Source: Carya illinoinensis
Lineage: Eukaryota > Streptophyta > Magnoliopsida > Fagales > Juglandaceae
Reading direction: 5' to 3'
NCBI RefSeq assembly: GCF_018687715.1
Contig: NC_056756.1
Coordinates: forward strand, 32,021,980-32,085,979
DNA length: 64,000 bases
This document shows, one piece after another, positions 22,343 through 33,223 of the stretch; position 1 is the stretch's first letter, and each line of letters starts with the position of its first letter. The notes beneath the pieces were generated by a model that was not told the origin of the DNA, did not search any database, and was given only the letters and a program-made list of their open reading frames with translations. A program made the position numbers and the translations under genes.

Positions 22343-22801
22343 CAGGGCCGGTTCAATGGCAAGGCCAGTTAGGCCATTGCCTTAGGCCCCCATTCTATGT
22401 AAGGCCTCGAAAATTAGAAATAAGGTATTTTTTTCTTAATTTTTTTTGAAAAAAAAAAAACCATCTCATTATATAAAATTTTAAATAACTTTTTTATTTT
22501 TCAATATGTGCAAGGCCTCATAATACTAAATTTAATATTTAATACAATGAATTATTTATATTTTAAATAATTTTTTAAGATCTTACTAAATTGAGGTGCT
22601 AAATTTGCATTGAGACTTCATTTTAAGTTATAGTATTTAATATAAATTCAAAAACACTTTATTTAAAGATTTTAAATAAAATCTCATTTTATTGAAAATT
22701 TTAAAAGTATTCCATATAATAATTTATATTTTATTGTATTATAATTACGAATTCTAACTCCAATTCTACCTTAGGTCTCAATTTGTATTGAGCCACCCCT
22801 G
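22343..22801. mobile_element. Non-autonomous hAT element, 459 bp
   Basis: The left end is CAGGGCCGGTTCAA; the right end reverse-complemented is CAGGGGTGGCTCAA. The element is flanked by a perfect 8-bp target-site duplication CATTTATG (22335-22342 and 22802-22809), the hAT signature. AT-rich interior, no coding capacity. Confidence 0.9.
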
Positions 22802-22809
22802 CATTTATG

Positions 22810-24106
22810 GGAGGCATCTATATCAACAACACCACAATTTCAAGCAACAACACCACAAATTCCACTATCAAACCAAAGCTGCTTGATGCAACACAATTTC
22901 ATAGTAATGGGCACAGTGCCATGTAAACCGAGCTGCTCAAGTGTACTTGCAGTGCCCTCAATGCTTTAATTCATTATAAAAGATTAAATTTTGACAATTG
23001 GCTCTACAAGATTTCATGAAGATCTCTCTCTCTCTTCTCTCTCTCTTAGAAAAAAGATAGAGCTAATAAAGTGGTCGATATGTTTTTAACATTCAGGAGG
23101 GAATCAGGTCAGAACACCCGATTCTTCCAAAATTATTTCCAGATCGGATAATCGTTTAATCAGAATAGCTTGAACCAGGTCGGGGTTGAAACATGTGTTT
23201 TAGGGGCGGGGCGGGGTGGTGAACACTCCTAAGCACCATACCGTTGGATTTTGATGGCGACTAGCATGCAAAGTTCCCCCCCCCCCCCCCTCTCTCTCTC
23301 TCTCTGTGTGTGGGTTTTCATCCTCTAGAGAAAGCTAAAAATTCTGTCTTTGTCATACAGTAAGCCTTTACCAAGGTGAGTTAAGAGAAAATACATTGAA
23401 CCTGAACATATAGATCCTGTATGTTAAGGTCTATTATATGTTTTGCTCTGTAGTTACCCAATCTTACATATATTGTCAAGCAACTGGAGGTTAACATGTC
23501 TCTTCTGGCTTATGATTTATCAAGCGGTAGTTTATCTCATCTTTTTATTTCTTTTATTTTTTTCCTCTGAGCCTGAAAATAATATTAATAAAATCCACTC
23601 GTAGTTGTAATTGGAGTTTACTCTCGGTATGGCCATATATATAAAACTCTCGATATGTGCTTGAAAAACTAAAATAAAAAATGAAAGAGCGTGGATTGGT
23701 CCTTAAAGAAGCACGAGCCAAGAGTTTCAGCCATCTTTATGCATATTTCGATTTTTGTTTTACTTATTATCCCATTGGTGAACCCAACGAACCAAATGCA
23801 CGGATGACTCGGACGTTTTAAGCCCCCCACTTGGTTGGTTCGCACATGCTACCTCTGAAAATGACATGAGACGAAAGAATTATGATTAGAGAAATAATGA
23901 ATATGATTTGTGTTTTGCAATTCAACTTTCCAAACTAGTGGATATTGTCTTGAGTCCAGATTACAATCATAACTTCATTAGTAAACCAACCCACATATAA
24001 AAATAGCTAAACATGCTAAGTCTCTCTCATTGAGTACTTCCCGGATGAAAGTAGGTTTTGTAAATGATGCTGATAGGAGTCGTGAAAACAGTTACCAATT
24101 TAAAGT
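22810..24106. other. Intergenic with microsatellites
   Basis: CT tracts at about 23023-23046 and a C13-(TC)n-(TG)n tract at 23277-23311. No gene or complete transposon recognised. Confidence 0.5.
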
Positions 24107-24109
24107 TTA

Positions 24110-24358
24110 GATGATATACTTACTACCCTCTTATTACTTATTTATTACTCTAGTGTATTTGAAATTTTTATTTTTTTTATTATTTTCTTTTAAGTATTTT
24201 TTAACATCCTTAATCATTAAGAAAAAATTAAAATATATATATATAAGTATTTTTACTAATAATTACTTCCTTAACCATTAAGTAAACAAAAAAATTAAAA
24301 AAATAAAATAAAATAAAAAGAGTAGTAAAAGGGCGGTAGGAAGGTAATACACTTATCA
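24110..24358. mobile_element. Tourist-like MITE candidate, about 250 bp
   Basis: The left end ATGATATACTTACTACCCTC and the reverse complement of the right end (ATGATAAGTGTATTACC...) form imperfect inverted repeats. TTA trinucleotides flank both sides (24107-24109 and 24359-24361), as for PIF/Harbinger MITEs. Arms are diverged, so the limits are approximate. Confidence 0.45.
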
Positions 24359-24925
24359 TTATTCTTCAAAAAAATGTTCCACAAGTTACCGTTATAAATA
24401 TTTACTTTACACACAATCCATGATCATATTAATTTTTGAATAAAACTTGGGAGTATCGTGTGAAATTAATTGTCAACTTCAATTAGGAGATTTTACCTAT
24501 CATTAGTCTATGATTCTTTTAGGACTTGTAATTGGGTCGAAGAACTTGATAGCTAAATTTTTAAATGATAAGATAAGAAATAATGGTTACTAAATAATGA
24601 GGACAATTGGCTCTAAAATGTTGTACATGTACGTTTCCTTCACTTATAAATTGAATAGGTTGGGTTTGAAAATAAAATCTGCAAACATATATTTTTCAGA
24701 ATTTTTCCTAAGATTTTGTTTTGGTAGGTCAAAAGAACTATGAAAAGTAGAGTTAAAATGAACAAAATTTGTGATAAGTCACTCTTCCTAACATCTTGTA
24801 CAGGTTAAGACTGCTCTCCCGAATTTCGGCTCAGAATCGAATTTCTAACCCGACCCAGGTTGACTTGGGTTATGACTTGAACAGAAACCTACATGAAACA
24901 GAATTTTGATACCTAGGAATCCAAG

Positions 24926-25469
24926 TCAAGGTTTTGAATACCGTGCTATACTAGCCAATACGACTAGTATTTACTATACCGAAGTAATGACCAGCATAAA
25001 GAAGATATATGTTTCGTATCGATTTAAATGCCGGTCATACAGATACATTTTGGTCAATACTAGCTAATTTTTGAAGTACCGATCATTAATGTATTTTTAT
25101 AATTAATATAAAAATCCTTACTTATTTGTAACTTTCACTTCAATTCGCACACCTAAAGTCTATCTTTTTTTAACTTTTTTTATCCCATTTTCTCGAGGAT
25201 TGAAAATCAAATCCATACTCCACTTTTCATATTGAAGATGAGTGATTATTTTTATTAAATAGTTGGATTGAAAACTTATAAGTATTATTACATTTTATAT
25301 ATATGAGTTTTAACTTTTTAAAACTTGTTTTGATGTTATTTTGAGATATAATTTATATATATAATTAATTTATCTACATATAAACTATCTTAAAATGGTA
25401 CCGATATCAAAATATTTCATTCAAGTGCCTTAACCGAGACGGCCAGCTGAACAACATTCAAAACTTTGA
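24926..25469. mobile_element. Inverted-repeat element (MITE candidate), about 544 bp
   Basis: Starts TCAAGGTTTTGAAT and ends with the near-perfect inverse (ATTCAAAACTTTGA), 13 of 14 matching. The interior is AT-rich with TACCG/CGGTA motifs. No clear target-site duplication, so the superfamily is open. Confidence 0.45.
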
Positions 25470-27140
25470 TTGAGTTCCAGTATTTTTTTTTTTCCGTATA
25501 TATAAAAGCCTATATGTATTAGATTATTTTAAGAAAATAATAATGTTGAAAAGCATAATACATTAATGTATTGAACATGGTACATAGTAATAGAAATATA
25601 TCAAAATGGAAAACTAAATTTTATAAATAAAAAATAAAAATAAAAACTAATGCTAGAAATAACTAATTACCCTTTTAACTAAATGCGTGTAAAACAAAAG
25701 AAAAATCCTATATTCATCATGTAAAATGCATGCACTACAATACAATCCACTACATAATACATTGTTTGATATATATACATTACATTACAAAATACAAAAT
25801 ATTCTATTAATAACAATGAAGTACCCCACGGCTCCATAGAAATGAATAGCATGACAATATTGCTAGCTACAACAGCAGCAACAAATATCCAGGCAGCAAA
25901 CATAAGGAACAGCGGCAAGCATCAAAGCAGCATACAGCTTGAAGAAATAGAATGCCAGCAATGGCCGAAGCAGCAGTAAGCATCCAGGTTACCACCGGCA
26001 TCAGCCCACATCTCCAACTGTAATCCACAGTAACTAATGGCATAAACCATACATCATCATGTTTTATTTCAACCTCCCACCCGTACCCTTTATGTTTAAC
26101 CACCAATCTTCTCAGTTTTCTTTAAATTCCCATTCCCAGCTTCACACAAGGTTTAGACATTTCAGCACTACCGCTTCTCAAGCTATGTTGAAGGCCAGGC
26201 TGCTCCATGTCCATGGTCTTGCAGGAAAGCCAATGGCCTTGATCTTGAAGTGGGAACCATTAACCCACTATTGCAGCGCCAGTTTTTGAGCCTTCTCATA
26301 CTTGGAATCTCTTGATTTCTTAGCCTTCTTAATTTTTCTGTTAGTAATTCTTCTTAATCAATATCGAAATAATTCTCCAGCAGATCAAGAAGATATAAAA
26401 TCACGTTATGCAGAAGCTTGGAATTCTTATGGTGTACAAGCACCTTGGCTGCTGTATTCTTTGCCCTCACCCACCTTGAAACAATGGTTTCTAGTTTCTC
26501 AACATCGAAGGATGACACAGAACCCTGCTTTAGAGCAGCAAAGTCCAATGCTTTCCTCCTACTCATCGAATCAAGTTCTCAAAATTCAGAACTAAAGAAC
26601 ATAAAAGAATTCACATGTTTAGATAACGCTGAGAGAAACTAAACATAGCTCCTCCACAACCACTGCACAATCTGCAAGGTTGCTTCAAGTAATGTAACTC
26701 TTGTAGACCTTTTGGAGCTTAACCACAGCAGATTGAGCTCACTCAGGGGTCTCAGCGAAGAAAGTAGAGCTGGCTCTGGAAGAGAAAGTGTTAGGAATTG
26801 GTTTATGTTTCAATCCATTGTAATCAAGCACAACATTGCATTAGAATCATAAATAAAGCAGAAGGCAAAAACAGCTTCTAACAGCAATCAGAAGGTGATT
26901 GAAACAATCAAGATCTAACTTTACTGGTTTGATCATTGTCATTGGAACTAAATCTATGGTACCATTAACTACACTTCCCTCACTGTTCAGAATGTCCACA
27001 GTGATACTCTCGGTTACTTCAAACACACTATTAATTGTGCTAGACTCAACATTGATCAGTCCCTCAAGTACATACTTCTCTCCTCTTAGAAACATGGGCT
27101 ACAAAAAGAAATAACAAGTGAGGTGAAAATTTTGTGCTTT
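25470..27140. other. Unresolved region, short frames without recognised domains
   Basis: Minus-strand frames at 25867-26106, 26354-26566 and 26847-27095 and plus-strand frames at 26059-26289 and 26302-26595 show no domain I can name. The 26847-27095 frame looks most protein-like. It borders the hAT remnant and may be cargo or host exon debris. Confidence 0.3.
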
Positions 27141-27149
27141 AATTCAGCC

Positions 27150-28330
27150 ATAAAAAAAAGTCAAATGAAAATTTTTCGAAAAATGTACCAAGGGATTGGA
27201 TGTATCAATCTTCATTGATGAACTTCGAAAGAAAATACATGCGTCAACAAAATGAAGTTCATGCAATTATTCTCATCCGCATGTAATCAACAGCAACATC
27301 ATTATAGGAGGCATTATCAACTGTGATGGTCAAAATCTCATCAATACCCCATTCATGCAATCCCAAGTCTAACACACTCCCAATAGTTTCACCCCTATAG
27401 TCAAGAAAATGTGCGGTAATGCACATGTAGTTCAGATTTTGCACCGATGTCCAAGTATCGGTAGTAAGACAAATTTTTTGACCATCTAAAAACTTTTTTA
27501 ACTATATCTTCTCTTCGATATACACTTTAACACAATCCCTTCGTAAAGTGGTTCAAGATGGCCATGAAAATCTAGACTCCAAATCGGCCATAAACTCAAT
27601 AAACTCATCGTGCTCTACAAACCAAAAAGGCAATTCACACTTAATAAAAAACTTAGTAGTTGACACCCTAAGTTTTTCTGCATCATACTTTACTAGTCCT
27701 TGTGGGATACACACTTTTTTTTTTTTTTGATAAGTAATATTAAATTTTATTAATGAGAAGAAGGCGTAAGCCAGGTACACTGGAAGTATACATGCGAATA
27801 CACCGTTTTAAGAGGTAGAAAAAGTTACAAGGAAATCATGGAAGCTGAGACCATTGAACTCTAAAGCCATGGCCCACAAAAATAAAGTCTCTTGTGGGCT
27901 ACACACTCTTCCCTTTGCATCCCTCTTAGTACTCCAAGTTTGACTTTTTCCAACTCCTTCAATTCTAAGAGGAGAGGTTTCACACGCATTCTAGAGGTGG
28001 TGCATCATGTATGAAGTGTCATTCTTGTAGTGGCAATTGAATAGCTTAGTGCAATAATTGCACTAAGCTTTCAAGCTAATTAGCTTTCAAGCTATCATGG
28101 TCAATAGGTTCCGCTCTAGTAAAATGTTCCTATACCACTGATTAATTGCTAGGTGCTTTTTTGGATTTCTTGGGTAAATGTGGGAAGAAACAGGTAGGGT
28201 GTTGTGTATCTGTGGATGAAGGGGTTGAAAGACTCCCATGCTCCTCTACATCCAATGAAATAGAAGAGGAGTCACCACCAATTCCCTAGGTTGTACCAAC
28301 GTTACAACTCATAGTATCTTCTTCCATCTG
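27150..28330 (-). pseudogene. hAT transposase remnant (BED zinc finger, RICESLEEPER type)
   Basis: Read on the minus strand, the N-terminal BED-finger region is at about 28000-28150 (EHFTRAEPIDHD, then a broken C-x-YC...HH pattern). The central catalytic region is at 27259-27444, with NLNYMCITAHFLDYRGETIG and TITVDNASYND, whose Asp-Asn motif is conserved in hAT transposases. Several frameshifts break it, and a 175-bp retroposon (27716-27890) is inserted in it. The C-terminal dimerisation domain was not seen. Confidence 0.75.
27716..27890 (-). mobile_element. Truncated retroposon tail (LINE 3' end), 175 bp
   Basis: Minus orientation with poly-A at its 3' end (T-run from 27716). Flanked by a 17-bp target-site duplication beginning CTTGTGGG (27699-27715 and 27891-27907) with one mismatch. 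Its end sequence resembles the insertions at 29336 and 32542. Confidence 0.85.
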
Positions 28331-28392
28331 TTAAAGTGCAATTGGATTGCTATTAAAATGGAGTTACAAACTTACAAGTTAAAAGCACGACA

Positions 28393-28620
28393 GACCACCA
28401 CCATATATTATGGCAAATAATAATTTAAAATTGAACATACAGTTTTTAAGATATAGATAGCAGCAAATCCAATAATCTGAGTAATATGATAAATTGGCAA
28501 AGTGAGCTGACCACCACCATATATTATGACAAATAATAATTAAAAAAAAAAAAAGAACATACAGGTTTTTAAGATAAAGACAGCAGCAAAACCAAAAATC
28601 AAATAAGTTTTCTGTTCAAT
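28393..28620. repeat. Direct duplication, about 116 bp period
   Basis: GACCACCACCATATATTATG starts at 28393 and again at 28509. The two units share the following AAATAATAATT and AACATACAG blocks, with indels in an A-run. Confidence 0.8.
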
Positions 28621-28759
28621 GCCTTCTGTTTTCTTCATTGTGTCTACACTTCAAATTTATTGAATTATGAAGTAATATGATATTAGGTGGAGTACCAGCA
28701 CATTTGTTTAATTAGCTTTCCAACTTTACAATTTTTTTTTTTTGTCGCTCCTAAAAATT

Positions 28760-28974
28760 TCTCAGGTGAACTCCCAGAAATGGAGAACTTAACCAAGCTT
28801 ACAGAGTTAAACCTTAGTCAAAACAACTTTGCAGGTATATTTAGTCTTGATAGCTCGATTATAATCTTTAGTTGGTTTGCAAACTCCAATAATATTTTTC
28901 CAAATGGTAATTTTTTCACAGGGACAATCTCATCATCTTTGTTCCAGTGCAAACAGCTACAATAATTTCGATGG

Positions 28975-29020
<46 letters not shown>

Positions 29021-29335
29021 GCAAACCCCAATATTTACTTCTAAATGCTAACTTTTTCACAGGTTTTATCCCATCCACCCTGTTCAAGTGCAAACATCTG
29101 CAAAGTTTGGATTTAGGAACAAATAATTTCAAAGAATACCCCTGGAAGTTGGAAAATTAACCATACTTTTAGATTTAGACCTTTCCAACAACTTTGATGG
29201 TATGCATGCTTAGTCTTGTTTTAGTGAATTATATTTTTTTTCCTGTCAACAAACCCAATTTTTGTTTCTAAATACTAATTATTTCACAGGTACTATCCCC
29301 ATCTTCTTTGTTCAAGTGCAAATGGCTCCAAACTT
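28760..29335 (+). pseudogene. LRR receptor-kinase exon fragments, three related units
   Basis: The first part encodes FSGELPEMENLTKLTELNLS followed by an N-NFAG, a plant LRR unit. Then three related blocks follow, each beginning with an acceptor-like TTTTTCACAG or ATTTCACAG at about 28912-28921, 29054-29063 and 29280-29289. Each encodes a FTGxIxSxLFxCKxLQ-like stretch. A run of LRR-like sequence (SLDLGTNNF) at 29103-29130 follows the second. The frames are broken and no kinase domain is present, so this is debris of an LRR receptor-like gene. Confidence 0.65.
28979..29019. repeat. (TC)n microsatellite
   Basis: About 20 TC units between the first and second LRR blocks. Confidence 0.9.
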
Positions 29336-29426
29336 CTTTTTTTTTTTTTTTTTTTTTTTTTTATAAGTACACGATTATATTAATAGAATAGACATAGCTC
29401 AAGTACACAAGATGGTATACAAAAAA
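29336..29426 (-). mobile_element. Truncated retroposon tail, 91 bp
   Basis: T-run from 29337 (poly-A on the minus strand) then ATAAGTACACGATT. Flanked by a 12-bp target-site duplication GGCTCCAAACTT (29324-29335 and 29427-29438). Inserted into the last LRR fragment. Confidence 0.8.
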
Positions 29427-29438
29427 GGCTCCAAACTT

Positions 29439-29891
29439 TATATGACAGAACCACACCAACAAAAAACCCCATAGTTTGCCCAAACGCCAATCATGCATGA
29501 ACAACATTCAATTCAGATTCCAGCAGCCCAATCTAGTTCAACCAATCTTGCAATTGACAAAACAAAATAAAAAGGAAATAAAGCCCATTCCGAGTTCAAT
29601 TAGACAAAACAAAAAGGAACGAAACCAATAATCTGAGTAAGACTGCCAGACATAACAAGTCATCCAACACACCAAAAACTGGGAAGAAAAATGCTAACAC
29701 CGAAAACCCTCAAATATTACAGAAAAAATCTAATCTGTTTAGGAAAGAAATTGAACAAAACAATAGGACGCACAGAGAACAAAACAGACCCAAATCAAAA
29801 TAAAATGCAGAGAACAAACCAAGCTAGAATCAAAAGGACATACAACATCTACCAATCCAACACTCTTCGAAAACAAGCTAAGAGATATACA
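29439..29891. other. Unassigned sequence
   Basis: A-rich plus strand with a 72-codon frame (29691-29909) of low complexity (Lys, Asn, Arg, Thr) that is probably not a gene. It may be the intron side of the duplicated leader block to its right. Confidence 0.35.
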
Positions 29892-30240
29892 AGAATCCAT
29901 CAGTTATAAAAGCTCCAACACAAAGAGAGAGAGTGAGAGAGAGAGAAACAGAGAAAAACTAACCTTGGGTTATTGACATCGACAACAGAGCGACACAGAG
30001 TGATGAAGACAACAGAGACAAGGCAACGGAGCTTCGATTGGCAGAGTTACAAGAATTCATCAGTTATAAAAGATCAAAGAGAGAGAGAGAGAGAGATGGA
30101 GAAAAACTAACCTTGGGTTCTTGAAGCCGACGACGGAGCAATAGAGTGATCGGCAAAAGAAGAGTGCCAGGAGGCTAGGGTTTCAGTGAGAGAGAGAGAG
30201 AGAGATTTTGAGGTTGAGAGTTGAGAGATCGAACGGGGTA
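29892..30240 (-). repeat. Duplicated 5'UTR-like block with splice donors
   Basis: On the minus strand two units (about 161 bp apart) each contain a C/T-rich leader, then CCCAAG|GTTAGTTTTTCTC, which is a good splice donor, then a CT tract and TTTTATAACTGATG. The upstream unit begins with AAACCCTAGCC, the telo-box motif common in promoters of translation-related genes. It resembles a first exon duplicated in tandem; no coding partner was identified downstream. Confidence 0.45.
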
Positions 30241-30243
30241 AGT

Positions 30244-30880
30244 GATTTTAACTCTCAGCCTAAAACGATGTCATTTTGATACTAGGATCAATTTTTTTAA
30301 AAAACCCAAGTACAAGGTTTTTGTGTAGGGTGATCCGGTTTTAGGCCCGGGTATAACCCAGGCCAGAAACCGCATCCAGAATCTGATTATCCGGGTTCCA
30401 TACCAGATCAAGAAAAAACCCGCTTGGATGAACAGTCTTAGTGCAGGTAGACAATAAGATATGATACGATCTTTCTATGGTTCCTTGAGAAATATGGATG
30501 AATTGACCTACAAAATAATGATGTACTTCATGTAAAAGCAAACTTCTAACTTCTATGGTTTATTTCATTGAAATCATTGCATTTATACTTCCGTCACATC
30601 CAACAATCCCAAAACATGACTATCAAGAATAAATCAACTTACAACATTAAAACATAATGGCCATTACAATAGAGAACGGGAACAAAAGTGGGTAAAGACC
30701 ATCTATTGCAACAATATAATTTAGTTACTGGAAAACAAACAACCCTGACCAACAATGCAAAGAAAAAAAAAAAAAGACAACGCAAATGTTTGTCTCAAAC
30801 AAAACATGTTTAAGAGCAAAAGCTACCTATACGATAGAAGTTGAGGAAGGAAAATAAATTTTAAGAGCAAAAGCTTCTCA
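30244..30880. other. Intergenic and NMD3 3' flank
   Basis: 30320-30440 is rich in CCGGGT/ACCCGG motifs and resembles hAT subterminal sequence; similar patches occur near 22040-22160, 23100-23200 and 24810-24900. 30560-30880 is probably NMD3 3'UTR. Confidence 0.35.
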
Positions 30881-32416
30881 TCACTCCATCATGCTATCAC
30901 TCCCACCTTCCTCCTCTTCACTTAGTTCGAGATCAGCAAGCAACTCTTCCAGTGGAACAGAAGGCAAGTCATCTCCATCAGCCACAGACGTCATCTCTGA
31001 TGGCTGGTAATCTTTATTACGGTACAATGACATATTAAACCTCATTTCAGGGTTCTCCTCCAGATCTTTCAAGAACTGTTCATACTCGGTGTTCATCTTC
31101 TCTTGCTCAGCTCTTCCCTTCCTATCATCAACTTCCATGTCAAGGGATTTAAGCTTCCATGCACGAGGCTTCCCACGCTTCTTCTGGCGCTTCTCTTCGT
31201 AGCTCTTCTTTATCAGAATTGCCTCTGGGAGGATCAGACCCTTGTGCTTCTCTAGCTCACCATCATTACTGTTAGCTCCATATAAGTCGTAACCAAGCGC
31301 ATAATCCCCAGGGTTCAAAAGATGGCCCAGATGCGTTCTGATGGAGAAAATTGTATCATTTTTCCCGAAATCTGATACACGAGCCACTTGTGCATCAGCT
31401 AAGCAATATTTGGAGCCACCAACGTTAACTTCAGAAGAAACAATCTCCACATCTAACACTATATACTCCACTAGCTGCCTGCTAGTGGATAGAGATTTGA
31501 ATGGCACCCTCCAATACTGATCAGCATCCAAGAAACTGATCCTTAAGGTGAAAGGGTCAAGCAAAGCAATGCTGTTGGTGACTTTGGTGCAAATCACAAG
31601 AGGACCTAGATTTCCCAAACTAGCTGCAACCTTTGGAGGCAAACAGATCAAATCCTCACGACATATCGGACAGATTTCAACGGAGAAAGTGTACTTGTAA
31701 TTGTAGTTATTGCTCTTAGTATCATGGGAAACAAGCTGTTTGTCATTGCGACTCCTCACTGGAGCAACTTTACCAACGAACTCCACAAACTTCACACCAT
31801 GACTCCGGTTCGAGAAAAAGAAGTCAATCCCTTGATCCATCTGCTTGATCTTTATGGCAGAGGCAGCAGCATTGTGCTTCAGAATCAGCTGCTCCAAGTA
31901 AAAGAAAGTACGCCTGTGAGAAACATGTTGGCGCAGTTGCACGGCTGCAACCCACTGGTCTGGATTGGCCTGAATCCTTGAACAGGATTCACACATATGT
32001 TCTTGCTGAACATACTCGACCACATACGATTGTTCAAGTATTGCTCCGTTAAGAACCTCTTTCTGAACTTTCAATCTGACCTTGATCCTCTTGGAATGGG
32101 GTTCAGTCCAAATGAACTCTGCATGCACCAATCTTACTTTATTCAAATTCTTCAGCCTCTTTACACAGAATGTCAACAGTTCCTTCGATTCCAATTGGGC
32201 TTTGAGCCAAGTTCTCGGTGGCTGCAAGTAGCTGTCACACTCAGGGCAATGGATTATGATTACATGCTTCTGAAGACCTTCTGTGATGTCAACTTCAGAG
32301 CGCAAACACTTGACACACATATTGGCAGCATTTGGTGCCATTGGAATGCCGCATCTGCAACAAAGAACGCTTCCAACTGTTTGGGGAACCATAAACATAC
32401 CTGATTCTTCAGCCAT
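30881..32416 (-). CDS. NMD3: NMD3, 60S ribosomal subunit export adaptor, 511 aa
   Basis: NMD3 binds the late pre-60S subunit in the nucleus and links it to CRM1/exportin for transport to the cytoplasm. I choose the ATG at 32416 (MAEESGMFM), preceded by a splice acceptor CAG two bases upstream; the frame extends to 32473 but that part is intron. N-terminal zinc-binding pairs are present: CCRC and CVKC at residues 19-37, CPEC around 75, CESC near 140, then CPIC near 250. A basic stretch (KKSYEEKRQKKRGKPRAWK) near 415 fits a nuclear localisation signal. The C-terminus has a leucine-rich export signal, LEELLADLEL, followed by an acidic tail. Length matches plant NMD3; the coding part has no intron. 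Intact. Confidence 0.96.
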   Translation of the reverse strand: MAEESGMFMVPQTVGSVLCCRCGIPMAPNAANMCVKCLRSEVDITEGLQKHVIIIHCPECDSYLQPPRTWLKAQLESKELLTFCVKRLKNLNKVRLVHAEFIWTEPHSKRIKVRLKVQKEVLNGAILEQSYVVEYVQQEHMCESCSRIQANPDQWVAAVQLRQHVSHRRTFFYLEQLILKHNAAASAIKIKQMDQGIDFFFSNRSHGVKFVEFVGKVAPVRSRNDKQLVSHDTKSNNYNYKYTFSVEICPICREDLICLPPKVAASLGNLGPLVICTKVTNSIALLDPFTLRISFLDADQYWRVPFKSLSTSRQLVEYIVLDVEIVSSEVNVGGSKYCLADAQVARVSDFGKNDTIFSIRTHLGHLLNPGDYALGYDLYGANSNDGELEKHKGLILPEAILIKKSYEEKRQKKRGKPRAWKLKSLDMEVDDRKGRAEQEKMNTEYEQFLKDLEENPEMRFNMSLYRNKDYQPSEMTSVADGDDLPSVPLEELLADLELSEEEEGGSDSMME

Positions 32417-32541
32417 GGCTGATAAGAGATAACAAAAAAACATTACACTTAGAAATGCACAAAACAACACCAACTAGAACAGATACAAGTGGCTATCCTA
32501 TATGATAATTCAAACAGAAAAATTTCATCGATGATAAACTT

Positions 32542-32671
32542 TTTTTTAATAAGTAAACAAAACTATATTACTCAAAGAATAGGCCTAGCCCAGTATATAC
32601 AAGAAACAGCCCTAATTAATCGGGCGCAAGAGAGACAAGGAAATCATGAAGGACCATCCCATTGAAATCAA
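32542..32671 (-). mobile_element. Truncated retroposon tail, 130 bp, in the NMD3 leader intron
   Basis: T-run at its left end (poly-A on the minus strand). Flanked by a 16-bp target-site duplication starting CATCGATGA (32526-32541 and 32672-32687) with two mismatches. The TCATGATTTCCTTGT block and the ATTACTTAT-type end are shared with the copy at 27716. Confidence 0.8.
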
Positions 32672-32798
32672 CATCGATGACAAGCTTATACCGACCCTTG
32701 TATAAAGTTGAGTTAGTTTGCAGAAAAATAGTTACCTTTGATGTAGGGTAATGGAGGAAAACGAGGGATGAAGATGCCCAACGTCGAAGGATTCTTTT

Positions 32799-33223
32799 CT
32801 GTTGACCTCTCTTTTTCTCCTTCTCAAACAGGTCAAGAGATGAATATATTTTCCAAGAAAATACCAGCTGATACAAAAACAACCTTAATAAAAGAGAAAT
32901 ACAATAAGAGACGCTGGTTTTCCCCAACAAACTACAGCACAAATTTAGCTCAGGAATTAAAAGTAAATAATTCAAAAAGTATTTGGGATTGAATATACTA
33001 TTATCGGCTTCCTTTCCTGTTGACCTCACTTTTTCCCCTTCTCAAACAGGTCAAGAGATGAATATGTTTTCCAAAAGAATACGTTCAGCTGATACAAAAA
33101 CAACCTTAATAAAAAGAGAAATACAATAGGAGGTCCCCAACAAACTACAGCACAAATTTAGCTCAGGAATTAAAAGTAAATAATTCGAAAAGTATTTGGG
33201 ATTGAATATACTATTATCGGCTT
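32799..33223. repeat. Tandem duplication of about 210 bp in the NMD3 leader intron
   Basis: CTGTTGACCTC starts at 32799 and 33017. Both copies continue through AACAGGTCAAGAGATGAATA, the GCTGATACAAAAACAACC block and a shared end ATACTATTATCGGCTT, with small indels. Confidence 0.9.

Noticed and set aside
30320..30440. CCGGGT-rich patch taken as a terminus of a complete hAT that would include 27150-28330
   Set aside because: No matching inverted end and no 8-bp duplication could be paired; similar patches occur elsewhere in the window.
31724..32404. Plus-strand frames of 85 and 135 codons over NMD3
   Set aside because: Antisense shadows of the intact NMD3 coding sequence.
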